From: Crassaminicella profunda
GTDB lineage: Bacteria; Bacillota; Clostridia; Peptostreptococcales; Thermotaleaceae
Reading direction: 5' to 3'
DNA: 64,000 nucleotides
Assembly: GCF_019884785.1 (NCBI RefSeq)
Contig: NZ_CP082326.1
Coordinates: 4,271,355-4,335,354, forward strand
The position numbers and the translations under genes were made by a program. The number at the start of each line of letters is the position of its first letter. Position 1 is the stretch's first letter. Under the pieces are notes generated by a model. The model worked only from the letters and a program-made list of their open reading frames with translations, was not told the origin of the DNA and did not search any database. Below are positions 49,394 to 57,249 of the stretch, in pieces.

Positions 49394-50404
49394 ATGAAAA
49401 AAATTGGTTTGACTACGACAGTTCCTGTAGAGGTTTTATTTGCAGCAGGTTATCAACCAGTAGATTTAAATAATCTTTTTATTGTTTCAAAGGATTATAT
49501 GAAATATATAGATATAGCAGAACGAGATGGTTTTCCAAAGAGCCTTTGCGCATGGATTAAAGGAATCTATGGAGCTTGTGTTGAGAATGGTATAAAGGAA
49601 ATCGTAGGAGTGATGGAGGGCGATTGTTCTAATACCAAGGCTTTGATAGAAGTTCTTGCTTTAAGAGGAATCAAGGTATATCCTTTTTCATTTCCTCATA
49701 ATCACAGACAAGAAGATGTAGAAAAAGAAGTTAGAAAGTTTATGGAAATCTTTCAGGTAGATTTAGAAGAAGTTGAAAAAATACGACAAAGATTGAATAG
49801 AATAAGGCAATTAGCAAAGAAAATTGATACGTTAACCTATATTGATTATCAAGCAACAGGTTTTGAAAATCATTTGTATCAGGTAAGTTGTAGTGATTTT
49901 AATGGGAATCCTGATCATTTTGAAGTTGAGCTTAAAAGTGTTATTAAAGAAATAAAAGGGAGAAATCCTATAAAGAAAAAGATAAGGTTAGGCTACATAG
50001 GGGTTCCTCCTATGACAGCAGATCTTTATACTTTTGTACAAGAGCACCATGCCCAATTTGTTTACAATGAGGTACAACGAGAATTCGCTTTTCCAAGGGT
50101 AGATGAAGCAGATACCATATTTAAGCAGTATTATGATTATACTTATCCATATGATGTAGGGTACAGAATAAAAGAATTAAAAAAGCAAATAGAGAGAAGA
50201 AAATTAGATGGGATTATTCATTATACCCAAGCCTTTTGCTATAGAGCAGTAGAAGATATTGTACTGAAAAAAGCTTTGGATATTCCTATACTGAATATAG
50301 AAGGAGATAAATTAAATATATTAGACGCTAGAACGAAGCTTCGGATAGAAGCATTTTTGGATATGTTAAAGGACTTAAAAGGTGGGATAGGATGCGTATA
50401 TTAG
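49394..50404 (+). CDS. 2-hydroxyacyl-CoA dehydratase D-component / double-cubane-protein-like subunit
   Basis: A 336-residue protein of the 2-hydroxyglutaryl-CoA dehydratase D-component superfamily (also holding benzoyl-CoA reductase subunits, YjiM and the double-cubane cluster protein). Cysteines at 52, 62, 78 and 282 (contexts KSLCAW, GACVENG, EGDCSN, QAFCYRA) are likely Fe-S cluster ligands. Only one subunit is present, as in homodimeric double-cubane proteins. It overlaps by 13 bases the gene of its ATP-dependent activase and is first in the preQ1-controlled queuosine operon. A role in reduction of a 7-deazaguanine intermediate is inferred from context only. ATG 49394 follows GGAGG with 7-base spacing. 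Confidence 0.8.
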   Translation: MKKIGLTTTVPVEVLFAAGYQPVDLNNLFIVSKDYMKYIDIAERDGFPKSLCAWIKGIYGACVENGIKEIVGVMEGDCSNTKALIEVLALRGIKVYPFSFPHNHRQEDVEKEVRKFMEIFQVDLEEVEKIRQRLNRIRQLAKKIDTLTYIDYQATGFENHLYQVSCSDFNGNPDHFEVELKSVIKEIKGRNPIKKKIRLGYIGVPPMTADLYTFVQEHHAQFVYNEVQREFAFPRVDEADTIFKQYYDYTYPYDVGYRIKELKKQIERRKLDGIIHYTQAFCYRAVEDIVLKKALDIPILNIEGDKLNILDARTKLRIEAFLDMLKDLKGGIGCVY

Positions 50405-51183
50405 GAATAGACCTTGGCAGTAGAGAAGTAAAAATAGCTGTCATGGAAGATAAAAAATTGATTAAAAAGATGAGGGTAAGTACCATGTCTTTTTACAGAG
50501 ATTACTGTAATTATGATGGAAAGGTGATTGTAGATTTAAAAAAGCTAGGTATTACAAATATTCATGGAGCTATATCAACGGGATATGGTAGAAATAATAC
50601 GGATTTAAATAAATTTAAAGCAATCAACGAAATAAAGGCCCATGTGTATGGAGCTTTTTATCAGACTAAATTAAAGGACTTTATTTTATTAGATATTGGT
50701 GGACAAGATGTAAAGGTTGTTAAAGTAGAGAAGGGAATGATTACAGATTTAGAGCTGAATGAAAAATGTGCAGCCTCTTGTGGCAGGTATCTTGAGAATA
50801 TGGCAAATGTATTAGAAATTTCTTTGGATCAAATGAGTAAGTACTATGAAAAACCCGTATCTCTTAATTCAACTTGTGCTGTTTTTTCTGAATCAGAGTT
50901 GATTGGGAAAATTGCTGAAGGAGTAGATGTTGAAAGTTTGTGTGCTGGGGTAAATTATTCTTTATATAAAAGACTCCAGCCCTTATTGAATAAGTTTCGT
51001 GGAAGAAAGCTTATTTTAACAGGTGGCGTTGCCAATAACCGTGCTATAAGGAAATATCTTAAGAATGATTATGATGAGATTATTTCTATTAAGGAAACCC
51101 AATTCAATGGGGCAATAGGGTGCTGTTTTTATGGTAGTATGATGGGGAAATTAAAATTGGAGGAAAATAAATGTATCTTTTAA
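50392..51183 (+). CDS. Acyl-CoA dehydratase activase (BcrAD/BadFG/HgdC ATPase)
   Basis: A 263-residue ASKHA-fold ATPase with nucleotide-binding motifs GIDLGSREVK, DIGGQDVKV and LTGGVANNRAI. Cys-rich loops CAASCGRYLE and STCAVFSES, typical of HgdC, let two subunits hold one [4Fe-4S] cluster between them. Activases inject a low-potential electron into the partner dehydratase or reductase at the cost of ATP. Its coding region overlaps the preceding partner by 13 bases and queD by 13 bases, showing tight co-expression. The electron donor is not encoded nearby. Confidence 0.9.
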   Translation: MRILGIDLGSREVKIAVMEDKKLIKKMRVSTMSFYRDYCNYDGKVIVDLKKLGITNIHGAISTGYGRNNTDLNKFKAINEIKAHVYGAFYQTKLKDFILLDIGGQDVKVVKVEKGMITDLELNEKCAASCGRYLENMANVLEISLDQMSKYYEKPVSLNSTCAVFSESELIGKIAEGVDVESLCAGVNYSLYKRLQPLLNKFRGRKLILTGGVANNRAIRKYLKNDYDEIISIKETQFNGAIGCCFYGSMMGKLKLEENKCIF

Positions 51184-51614
51184 AAGCAGAACATAGCTTT
51201 GATAGTGCGCATTTTCTAGCTAATTACAATGGAAAGTGCAAAAATATTCATGGACATAGATGGAAGGTAGAGATAGAAGTTTATGCAGAAAACTTGGTAG
51301 AATGTGGTCAGCTAGACGGGATGGTTGTAGATTTTGGAGATTTAAAAAGAGATCTTCGTGAAATCGTTGATTTGTATGATCATGCGTTAATCATACAAAA
51401 GCATTCTATGAGAGAAGCAACGCTGAAACATTTACTAGAAGATGAATTTAAGGTAATAGAAGTCAATTTTAGACCCACTGCTGAAAATTTTTCATATGAT
51501 TTCTTTAAAAATATAGAAAAGAAAGGCTATCAAGTAAAAAGGGTGATGGTTTATGAAACACCTACCAATTGTGCAGTTTATGAAAAAAGTGAGGGAAAAT
51601 CATGTATAAAGTAG
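51171..51614 (+). CDS. queD: 6-carboxy-5,6,7,8-tetrahydropterin synthase
   Basis: A 147-residue PTPS-family enzyme for the second step of queuosine precursor synthesis (dihydroneopterin triphosphate to carboxytetrahydropterin). Zinc-binding histidines lie in FDSAHFL and NIHGHRWKVE, the active-site Cys in NGKCKNIHGH, and the conserved PTAENFS stretch near residue 103. It overlaps the activase gene upstream and queE downstream by 13 bases each. It is in the preQ1-regulated operon. Confidence 0.95.
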   Translation: MYLLKAEHSFDSAHFLANYNGKCKNIHGHRWKVEIEVYAENLVECGQLDGMVVDFGDLKRDLREIVDLYDHALIIQKHSMREATLKHLLEDEFKVIEVNFRPTAENFSYDFFKNIEKKGYQVKRVMVYETPTNCAVYEKSEGKSCIK

Positions 51615-52264
51615 TTGAAAAGTTTGTAAGTGTTAATGGAGAAGGAAGACTTTCAGGACAATTAGCTGTATTCATAAGGTTTAAAGGGTGTAATCTTGAT
51701 TGTAGCTATTGTGATACAAAATGGGCAAATAAAGAGGATACACCCTATACGCTTATGAGTAAAGAAGAAATATATAATTATATAAAGTCTACAGGGGTGA
51801 AAAATGTTACGTTGACGGGGGGCGAGCCTCTTCTTCAAGAGCATATAATTCCATTGATTGAGTATTTAGCAATGAATCAAGAATTATCTATGGAAATAGA
51901 GACGAACGGAAGTATCTCTATAAAAGATTTTAGTATATTAGAAAATCCCCCAAGATTTACAATGGACTATAAACTCCCTTCTAGTAATATGGAAGAAAAA
52001 ATGCTTGTAGATAATTTTTATTATTTAGAAAAAGAAGACACAGTAAAATTTGTAGTAGGGAATAAGGATGATTTATATAGAGCAAAAACAATTATTACAA
52101 GGTATGAATTAACAAAAAAGACACAAGTATATTTAAGCCCTGTATTTAATCAGATTGATTTAAAAGAGATAGTAGAATTCATGAAAAAGCATACAATGAA
52201 TGGGGTAACCCTTCAAATGCAGCTTCATAAAATTATATGGAATGAAGAGATGAGAGGAGTTTAG
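51602..52264 (+). CDS. queE: 7-carboxy-7-deazaguanine synthase (radical SAM)
   Basis: A 220-residue radical SAM enzyme that contracts the pterin ring to 7-carboxy-7-deazaguanine. The [4Fe-4S] ligands are in [13 protein letters not shown] (CX3CX2C). The [19 protein letters not shown] start and LTGGEPLLQ are typical of QueE. The length is normal. It overlaps queD and is followed by queC after 2 bases. Confidence 0.95.
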   Translation: MYKVVEKFVSVNGEGRLSGQLAVFIRFKGCNLDCSYCDTKWANKEDTPYTLMSKEEIYNYIKSTGVKNVTLTGGEPLLQEHIIPLIEYLAMNQELSMEIETNGSISIKDFSILENPPRFTMDYKLPSSNMEEKMLVDNFYYLEKEDTVKFVVGNKDDLYRAKTIITRYELTKKTQVYLSPVFNQIDLKEIVEFMKKHTMNGVTLQMQLHKIIWNEEMRGV

Positions 52265-52266
52265 AT

Positions 52267-52926
52267 ATGAATCAAGAAAAAGCAGTAGTTATATTTAGTG
52301 GAGGGCAAGATAGTACAACCTGTTTATTTTGGGCAAAGAAAAGATTTAAAGAGGTCATAGCTGTATCCTTTGATTATAATCAAAAACATAAGCTAGAGCT
52401 TACCTGTGCCAAGGAAATTTGTAAAAAATACAATGTAGAGCATCATATTTTAGATTTGGGGTTACTCAATCAATTAGCACCAAATTCTTTAACGAGAGTG
52501 GATATAGAAGTAGATAAAGAATCACCAAAGGAAGGTGTACCAAACTCTTTTGTAGATGGAAGAAATTTATTATTCATAACCTTTGCAAGCGTCTTTGCAA
52601 AACAAAGAGGGATCAATCATGTTGTAACAGGTGTATCTCAAAGTGATTATAGTGGATACCCTGATTGTAGAGATGTGTTTATCAAATCTACAAATGTAAC
52701 GTTAAATTTATCTATGGATTATCAATTTGAAATTCATACACCCTTAATGTGGATTAATAAGGAAGAAACATGGAAAATGGCATATGATTTAGGGGTATTA
52801 GATATTATTAAAGAAGAAACTTTAACATGTTATAATGGAATAAGAGGAAATGGATGTGGAGAATGTCCTGCTTGTCATTTAAGAAAGAAAGGGTATATAG
52901 ATTTTAAAAAATCTAACGAGCTGTAA
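52267..52926 (+). CDS. queC: 7-cyano-7-deazaguanine synthase
   Basis: A 219-residue ATP-dependent enzyme converting 7-carboxy-7-deazaguanine and ammonia to preQ0. The PP-loop is [15 protein letters not shown], and zinc ligands at the C-terminus lie in [20 protein letters not shown]. It is the last gene of the operon. The preQ0 reductase QueF and the later enzymes QueA, Tgt and QueG/H are not in the window. Confidence 0.95.
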   Translation: MNQEKAVVIFSGGQDSTTCLFWAKKRFKEVIAVSFDYNQKHKLELTCAKEICKKYNVEHHILDLGLLNQLAPNSLTRVDIEVDKESPKEGVPNSFVDGRNLLFITFASVFAKQRGINHVVTGVSQSDYSGYPDCRDVFIKSTNVTLNLSMDYQFEIHTPLMWINKEETWKMAYDLGVLDIIKEETLTCYNGIRGNGCGECPACHLRKKGYIDFKKSNEL

Positions 52927-52969
52927 CACTAGGGGATGTTCAGATGATTTATTTTAATAAAACTAAGTA

Positions 52970-52999
52970 TTGAAAAATGTATAATAAATGGAATATAAT
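52970..52999 (+). promoter_or_regulatory. Promoter before the cyclic di-GMP-II riboswitch
   Basis: TTGAAA (52970-52975) and TATAAT (52994-52999), 18 bases apart; transcription would start about 20 bases before the aptamer. Confidence 0.6.
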
Positions 53000-53023
53000 A
53001 GAATTAATAAAAATGAAAATATT

Positions 53024-53097
53024 TTGGGAAAACGATGAAATACGTATTGTAATTAGGGCACCTAATATGTATTGAGTTAGTGGTGCTACCGACCCCA
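53024..53097 (+). promoter_or_regulatory. Cyclic di-GMP-II riboswitch aptamer
   Basis: The core ATTAGGGCACCTAAT hairpin is followed by TTGAGTTAGTGGTGCTACCG and ACC. The Clostridioides cyclic di-GMP-II aptamer has the matching UUGAGUUAGUAGUGCAACCG, together with an upstream GGAAACAAUGAUGAA-like segment (here GGGAAAACGATGAAA). Pairing of GGG (53026-53028) with the terminal CCC closes the structure. Confidence 0.88.
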
Positions 53098-53130
53098 ATG
53101 CTCATGATTTTTGAGTATAAGGGGTTTTTT
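53093..53130 (+). terminator. Expression-platform terminator of the cyclic di-GMP-II riboswitch
   Basis: CCCC (53093-53096) and CTCA pair with TGAG and GGGG (53121-53124), followed by six T. The same CCCC closes the aptamer, so ligand binding should block the terminator and switch transcription on. Confidence 0.8.
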
Positions 53131-53176
53131 ATTACCTTTTTATCATTAAGATAGGGAAAGAAAGGAGAGATAATGA

Positions 53177-53317
53177 ATGATGACACAAATTGAGAATCTG
53201 TTTTCTAAATTGGAATTAGAAATTCATGAGATTAATGATATGATTGAACGGACTGAAAAAGAGATATATTGTGTGATTTTAGAAATGCAGGAAGAGGATA
53301 AAAGTCATAATAATTAA
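53177..53317 (+). CDS. Small acidic helical protein controlled by the cyclic di-GMP-II riboswitch (46 residues)
   Basis: The frame starts with tandem ATG codons after GGAGAG (7-base spacing). The 46 residues are mostly charged with regular hydrophobic spacing (IENLFSKLELEIHEINDMIE and onward), which predicts one long amphipathic helix or coiled coil; a single Cys is present. It is the first frame after the riboswitch terminator. The Spo0E signature (SQELD) is missing. No known family. Expression would rise with cyclic di-GMP if the switch works as drawn. Confidence 0.55.
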   Translation: MMTQIENLFSKLELEIHEINDMIERTEKEIYCVILEMQEEDKSHNN

Positions 53318-53463
53318 TGATGATAGGAATTAGATATATTATATAAGTATTCATATTTTTTCATGTATATCTAATTTGAGGGGAATCTTCTATTATTTTT
53401 GCATTGTATATAAAATAGGAGAGATGATATAATTTTTATTGAGTATGATAGGAGGGATATACT

Positions 53464-54429
53464 ATGAAGAAGTTATTTTCAATGCTTCTCTTCTGTGCAC
53501 TACTCTTGTCGAACATTCCTGTCTACGCAGATTCCTATGTTATGCATACAATTCAACCGGGAGATACCTATTCAAAAGTGTCACAACAATACAATAAGGA
53601 TGTATACGAACTAGAAAAAATCAATCAGGATGTAGGGAAAACACTATATTCAGGGGATTTGATAAAAATAAACCCTGTAGCAGATGGAAAAAACATTTCT
53701 ATACAAGTTGATGGAAAAAAAGTTCTCACAGATCAACAACCATATTTAGAAAATTCCCGTACCTTTGTACCTATTCGATTCATTGCTGAAGCTTTAGATG
53801 TAGAAGCAGTCTCTTGGGATAACCATACGCAAACAGCAATGTTAAAACATAATGAAAAAACCCTATACTTACCAATGGGATCAAAGAGTGCAAGTATAAA
53901 TGGAATAAATATGGAATTGGATGCACCTATCAATGTTTACAAAGGAAGAACTTTTGTCCCCGTTAGATTTGTTGCGGAAGCATTTAATTGTAATGTAGAA
54001 TGGAATGCGTACACACATACAGTGGATATTTACACAAAAGAACAGGATAAAGCTAAAAATTACTCAGAAGAAGATTTATATTGGCTTTCAAGATTAGTGC
54101 ATGCTGAAGCAGAAGATGAACCTTTTGATGGGAAGGTGGCCGTTGCTAATGTGATCATCAATAGGAAATATAGTGATGAATTTCCGAATACAATCAAAAA
54201 TGTTGTATTTGATGATAATTATGGGATTCAATTTACGCCTGTAGGCAATGGAAGAATTTATAAACAGCCTTCTGGAGAAAGTATACAAGCAGCAAGAATG
54301 GCTTTAGAAGGGAAAAATAATATTGGCGATTGTTTATATTTCTTAAATCCTCGAAAATCTAAGAATTTTTGGATTGTGAAGAATAGGAAATATTATAGAA
54401 CCATTCAATTACATGATTTTTATATTTAA
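53464..54429 (+). CDS. Secreted LysM / copper-amine-oxidase-like / SleB-type cell-wall hydrolase
   Basis: A 321-residue exported protein: signal peptide (1-22, cut near VYADS), LysM domain (about 26-70, HTIQPGDTYSKVSQQYN), two copper-amine-oxidase N-terminal-like repeats (about 78-195, with the twice-seen RTFVP-[IV]-RF-[IV]-AEA motif), then a Hydrolase_2/SleB domain (205-321) with the catalytic Glu in RLVHAEAEDEPFDG. It probably cleaves peptidoglycan during spore germination or growth. It follows the riboswitch-controlled small gene by 146 bases. A TTGTAT-N18-TATAAT at 53404-53433 could be its own promoter. AGGAGGG precedes ATG. Confidence 0.9.
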   Translation: MKKLFSMLLFCALLLSNIPVYADSYVMHTIQPGDTYSKVSQQYNKDVYELEKINQDVGKTLYSGDLIKINPVADGKNISIQVDGKKVLTDQQPYLENSRTFVPIRFIAEALDVEAVSWDNHTQTAMLKHNEKTLYLPMGSKSASINGINMELDAPINVYKGRTFVPVRFVAEAFNCNVEWNAYTHTVDIYTKEQDKAKNYSEEDLYWLSRLVHAEAEDEPFDGKVAVANVIINRKYSDEFPNTIKNVVFDDNYGIQFTPVGNGRIYKQPSGESIQAARMALEGKNNIGDCLYFLNPRKSKNFWIVKNRKYYRTIQLHDFYI

Positions 54430-54447
54430 AATATGTAGATATAATAA

Positions 54448-54480
54448 AAACCCATATTACATTTATTGTAGTATGGGTTT
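54448..54480. terminator. Bidirectional terminator between the SleB-type gene and lepB
   Basis: AAACCCATA / TATGGGTTT with a further TAC / GTA pair inside; A-rich before, T-rich after. Confidence 0.8.
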
Positions 54481-54515
54481 ATCTGCATTTCAACTCAGTT
54501 CCTTAAAAGATGGAG

Positions 54516-55073
54516 TTATTTTTGTGAAGAAATTTGTCCAAAATTTGAAATAGGTAAAAGTCTTACGAGTGCTTTTCCTTGAATTTTACTGATGTCTACA
54601 AGACCTAGTTTTCTACTATCTAAACTGTTCTCTCTATTATCGCCCATAACAAAAATCTTACCTTTAGGAATTTTGTCAATTTGAACATCACCAGAAGTAG
54701 TATCTCCATTAATGTAGTTTTCTTTTAATTCTTCTCCATTTACATAAACTTTTCCATTTTGTATAAGTAATTCATCTCCTGGGATAGCGATAACTCTTTT
54801 GATGAGACTTTTGTTTTTTCCTAACTTTAATTTTTTGATAAAATTGAAACTTTCAAGCTCTTGCTGTGAAAATTCTAAGGTTGATTTAAAAGAGATGATA
54901 TCGCCTCTTTGGATTTCATGGGTGTTTTTTAAAATAAGATAATCATGATCATTTAAGGTTGGATACATGGATAGTCCATCTACCATTAGGGGTGTAACGA
55001 AGGTTGTAACAACTAGTGCAATAATAACAGCAATTGCAATTGTTTTAATCCATTCAAATATTTCTTTAAACAT
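54516..55073 (-). CDS. lepB: Signal peptidase I
   Basis: A 185-residue membrane serine protease removing signal peptides on the outer face of the membrane. An N-terminal helix (about 10-30) is followed by the catalytic Ser in VDGLSMYPTL and Lys in SLIKRVIAIPGD, then GDNRENSLDSR, a typical box E. The length is normal for Gram-positive type I. AGGAGG before ATG. It is monocistronic. Confidence 0.95.
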   Translation of the reverse strand: MFKEIFEWIKTIAIAVIIALVVTTFVTPLMVDGLSMYPTLNDHDYLILKNTHEIQRGDIISFKSTLEFSQQELESFNFIKKLKLGKNKSLIKRVIAIPGDELLIQNGKVYVNGEELKENYINGDTTSGDVQIDKIPKGKIFVMGDNRENSLDSRKLGLVDISKIQGKALVRLLPISNFGQISSQK

Positions 55074-55392
55074 GGTGTCCTCCTTTTCCTATTTAAGTGC
55101 ATAGGATTTAATTGTTTTCTCCCTTTTCTTAGGAAGTATAATAGGATTTGGGTGGTCTGATGATACATTTTTTACTGTACACATTATACCATAAATGCGT
55201 AATTGTAGGATTCAATTTTGTAGGGTTTGTAGATGCAAAAGTGAAATATCTATTTTTCACACAAAAAAATAACTCGGGTTAGAGGTAGATAAATAAAAAA
55301 CCTGTGGAGAACACAGGTTTTTTCATTGCTTTATCCACAGGAATAGGATAATTGTTTATATGTATAACAAATCTTATAAATGTAAAATGAAA
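55074..55392. other. Gene-free gap with bidirectional terminator
   Basis: 319 bases between lepB and the DUF3343 gene. The part next to lepB carries its ribosome binding site and AT-rich promoter region. The only clear structure is the hairpin AAAAAACCTGT / ACAGGTTTTTT at 55295-55323, which ends transcription from the DUF3343 gene. Nothing else stands out. Confidence 0.6.
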
Positions 55393-55629
55393 TTATTCTT
55401 CATATATCAAAATATAATTGTTACCATCTACTTGAAATATTTTTTCAATTTCTTCATTAACTAATTCATAAACATGTTGATTATACTTAAACTTTGCACC
55501 AATGCCACAATTGGAACTAAGTTTTCGTGGAACGGGCATAAGTTCACAAGATATATTATCTTTTTTTGCATTTCTATCAAATTTTATGGCACCAGAATGG
55601 GTAAAAAAAACTGCTACATATTCTTTCAT
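55393..55629 (-). CDS. DUF3343 protein, putative selenium/sulfur carrier
   Basis: A 78-residue protein of the DUF3343 family. It begins with a short beta-strand and a THSGAIKFD helix, then the conserved PVPRKLSSNCGIGAKF region that carries the single functional Cys. Comparative genomics has linked DUF3343 with YedE and YedF in selenium-using bacteria, where it is thought to act as a thiol or selenium carrier. It lies 170 bases behind yedF on the same strand. The gene for a selenoprotein is in this window. AGGAGCTT site. Confidence 0.8.
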   Translation of the reverse strand: MKEYVAVFFTHSGAIKFDRNAKKDNISCELMPVPRKLSSNCGIGAKFKYNQHVYELVNEEIEKIFQVDGNNYILIYEE

Positions 55630-55799
55630 ATAAGCTCCTTTTTTTATTTTTTAGGAAATTATAAAATTTAAAATTTGTGGATAACTTATGATTGAAAAAT
55701 CAAATGTTCAACTACTTTGAGTAAGTTTTATTACAAAAAAGTGGTTTTGTAATAAAGCTTACGAGATGAGCATATGCGATTAGCTACATGCGAATTTTT

Positions 55800-56006
55800 T
55801 TATTTTTTTGCTGAGATTAAATAATCTTCATCTAATTCTTCTACAGATAAATCATATCCAGCATTTTTTAAAAATCTTGAGACATTATTTTTAGCTGTAT
55901 TATTATCAACGATTACTTCAATAGTTGATGGATTAGAAGCAATTGCATTTTTAGTCATTAAGACAGGTTGGGGACAGGACATACCCCTTACATCAATTTT
56001 AGCCAA
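55800..56006 (-). CDS. yedF: YedF-like TusA-domain protein (selenium metabolism)
   Basis: A 68-residue TusA/SirA-fold protein with the conserved Cys-Pro in VRGMSCPQPVLMTK. The common YedF selenium protein is about 200 residues, with a second DsrE-like domain; here only the TusA part is present. It overlaps the yedE gene by 8 bases. Its Cys is the presumed site carrying sulfur or selenium as a persulfide-like group. Alternative name: TusA-like sulfurtransferase. Confidence 0.82.
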   Translation of the reverse strand: MAKIDVRGMSCPQPVLMTKNAIASNPSTIEVIVDNNTAKNNVSRFLKNAGYDLSVEELDEDYLISAKK

Positions 56007-57084
56007 CTTTCACATCTCCTTTCACTTTACTTTCACTGATTACCATTTCTGAGTTGAAATATCCTACTAAGGCAACGATAATGAAGCAAATGATGACAGC
56101 TATTTGCCCGTTTGATGTAGGGCCTTTAGGGCTAGATGCTAAACCAAAGTTGTGACAAATTGCAGCGCCAACGATCATACCCATAACCGTAATTACAGAA
56201 TCTGTATTTCCTTCACCTGCTAGGATTAATTGTCTCATAGGACAACCACCCAGGAGAACGGATGCCCATCCGCATAAAACCATTCCTAAGAAGTTCCAAA
56301 GTCCATCAGCATGTGCAACAGGCTGACCTTCAAAACCAATATTAAAATAACCCAATAAGACATTACCAATAAGTGAAAATACAAATATAGCAATAAATCC
56401 TGATAAAAGGTAGGTATCTTTAAAAAGAATGAAGTCTCTTATGCCACCAACCATACATAATCTTGTTCTTTGAGCAAGAGCACCTACTATTAGTCCTGCA
56501 GCTAAAGCAATAAAAATTGGTGCATGCATTTTACCTGGACCTTTTTCACTGAAGAAAATAAATGCAGGTGCGCTTACTAATAAAGCAATTAATAATACAT
56601 TTACAATCGGAAAAACAAAGCCTTCAGATTTTGGTAATTTATAACTTCTTCTTAAACTAAATCCCTTATTTAAGAAAAATATCCCTAAACCAATTCCTAC
56701 AACAAAACCTGCAATACCAAGAATAGCATTTAAATCTCCTCCACCAAGTCGTAAAACCATTCTTAGAGGGCATCCTAAAAACATCAAAGCACCGATCATA
56801 ACAGTAACCCCAAGGGTAAATCGAATAAAGGGAGATGATCCTCCTCGCACTTGGAATTCTTTTTTACTAAGAGCGATAATAAATGCACCTAGGACCAATC
56901 CCATAATTTCAGGTCTTAAATACTGTACAACAGCTGCTCTATGAAGACCTAATCCCCCTGCAATATCTCTTAAAAAACATGCAATACAAAATCCCATATT
57001 TACAGGGTTTCCGAATTTAACTAATAAGACAGCAATGATTCCAACAATGGCTCCTGTAAAGATAATTCCTTTTTTTTCTTCCAT
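55999..57084 (-). CDS. yedE: YedE-type putative selenium transporter
   Basis: A 361-residue polytopic membrane protein of the YeeE/YedE family with about ten helices. It has the paired Gly-Cys-Pro motifs FLGCPLRMVLRLGGGD and LLGGCPMRQLILAGEGNTD, plus Cys in GFCIACFLRD and RTRLCMVGGIRDF. The family transports thiosulfate or, in the branch found next to YedF and DUF3343, is proposed to import selenium compounds. The gene set here supports the selenium branch. AGGAGGGG precedes the ATG. It is divergent from a cysteine desulfurase-like gene. Confidence 0.88.
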   Translation of the reverse strand: MEEKKGIIFTGAIVGIIAVLLVKFGNPVNMGFCIACFLRDIAGGLGLHRAAVVQYLRPEIMGLVLGAFIIALSKKEFQVRGGSSPFIRFTLGVTVMIGALMFLGCPLRMVLRLGGGDLNAILGIAGFVVGIGLGIFFLNKGFSLRRSYKLPKSEGFVFPIVNVLLIALLVSAPAFIFFSEKGPGKMHAPIFIALAAGLIVGALAQRTRLCMVGGIRDFILFKDTYLLSGFIAIFVFSLIGNVLLGYFNIGFEGQPVAHADGLWNFLGMVLCGWASVLLGGCPMRQLILAGEGNTDSVITVMGMIVGAAICHNFGLASSPKGPTSNGQIAVIICFIIVALVGYFNSEMVISESKVKGDVKVG

Positions 57085-57249
57085 TTTTACACCCCTCCTA
57101 TTTATTCTTTCAATCTTGATATTAACAATATATGGGTAAAATGTTAAATAAAATATTTCTATATATGTGCAAGTTATATAGAAATTCTTTATTGTTGTTA
57201 GTCTAAGGATATAAAATACTATAAAATGAAAGACGAGGGGGGATAAAAG

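Noticed and set aside
53004-53186. A 60-residue minus-strand frame
   Set aside because: It covers the cyclic di-GMP-II riboswitch and its terminator and has no ribosome binding site.
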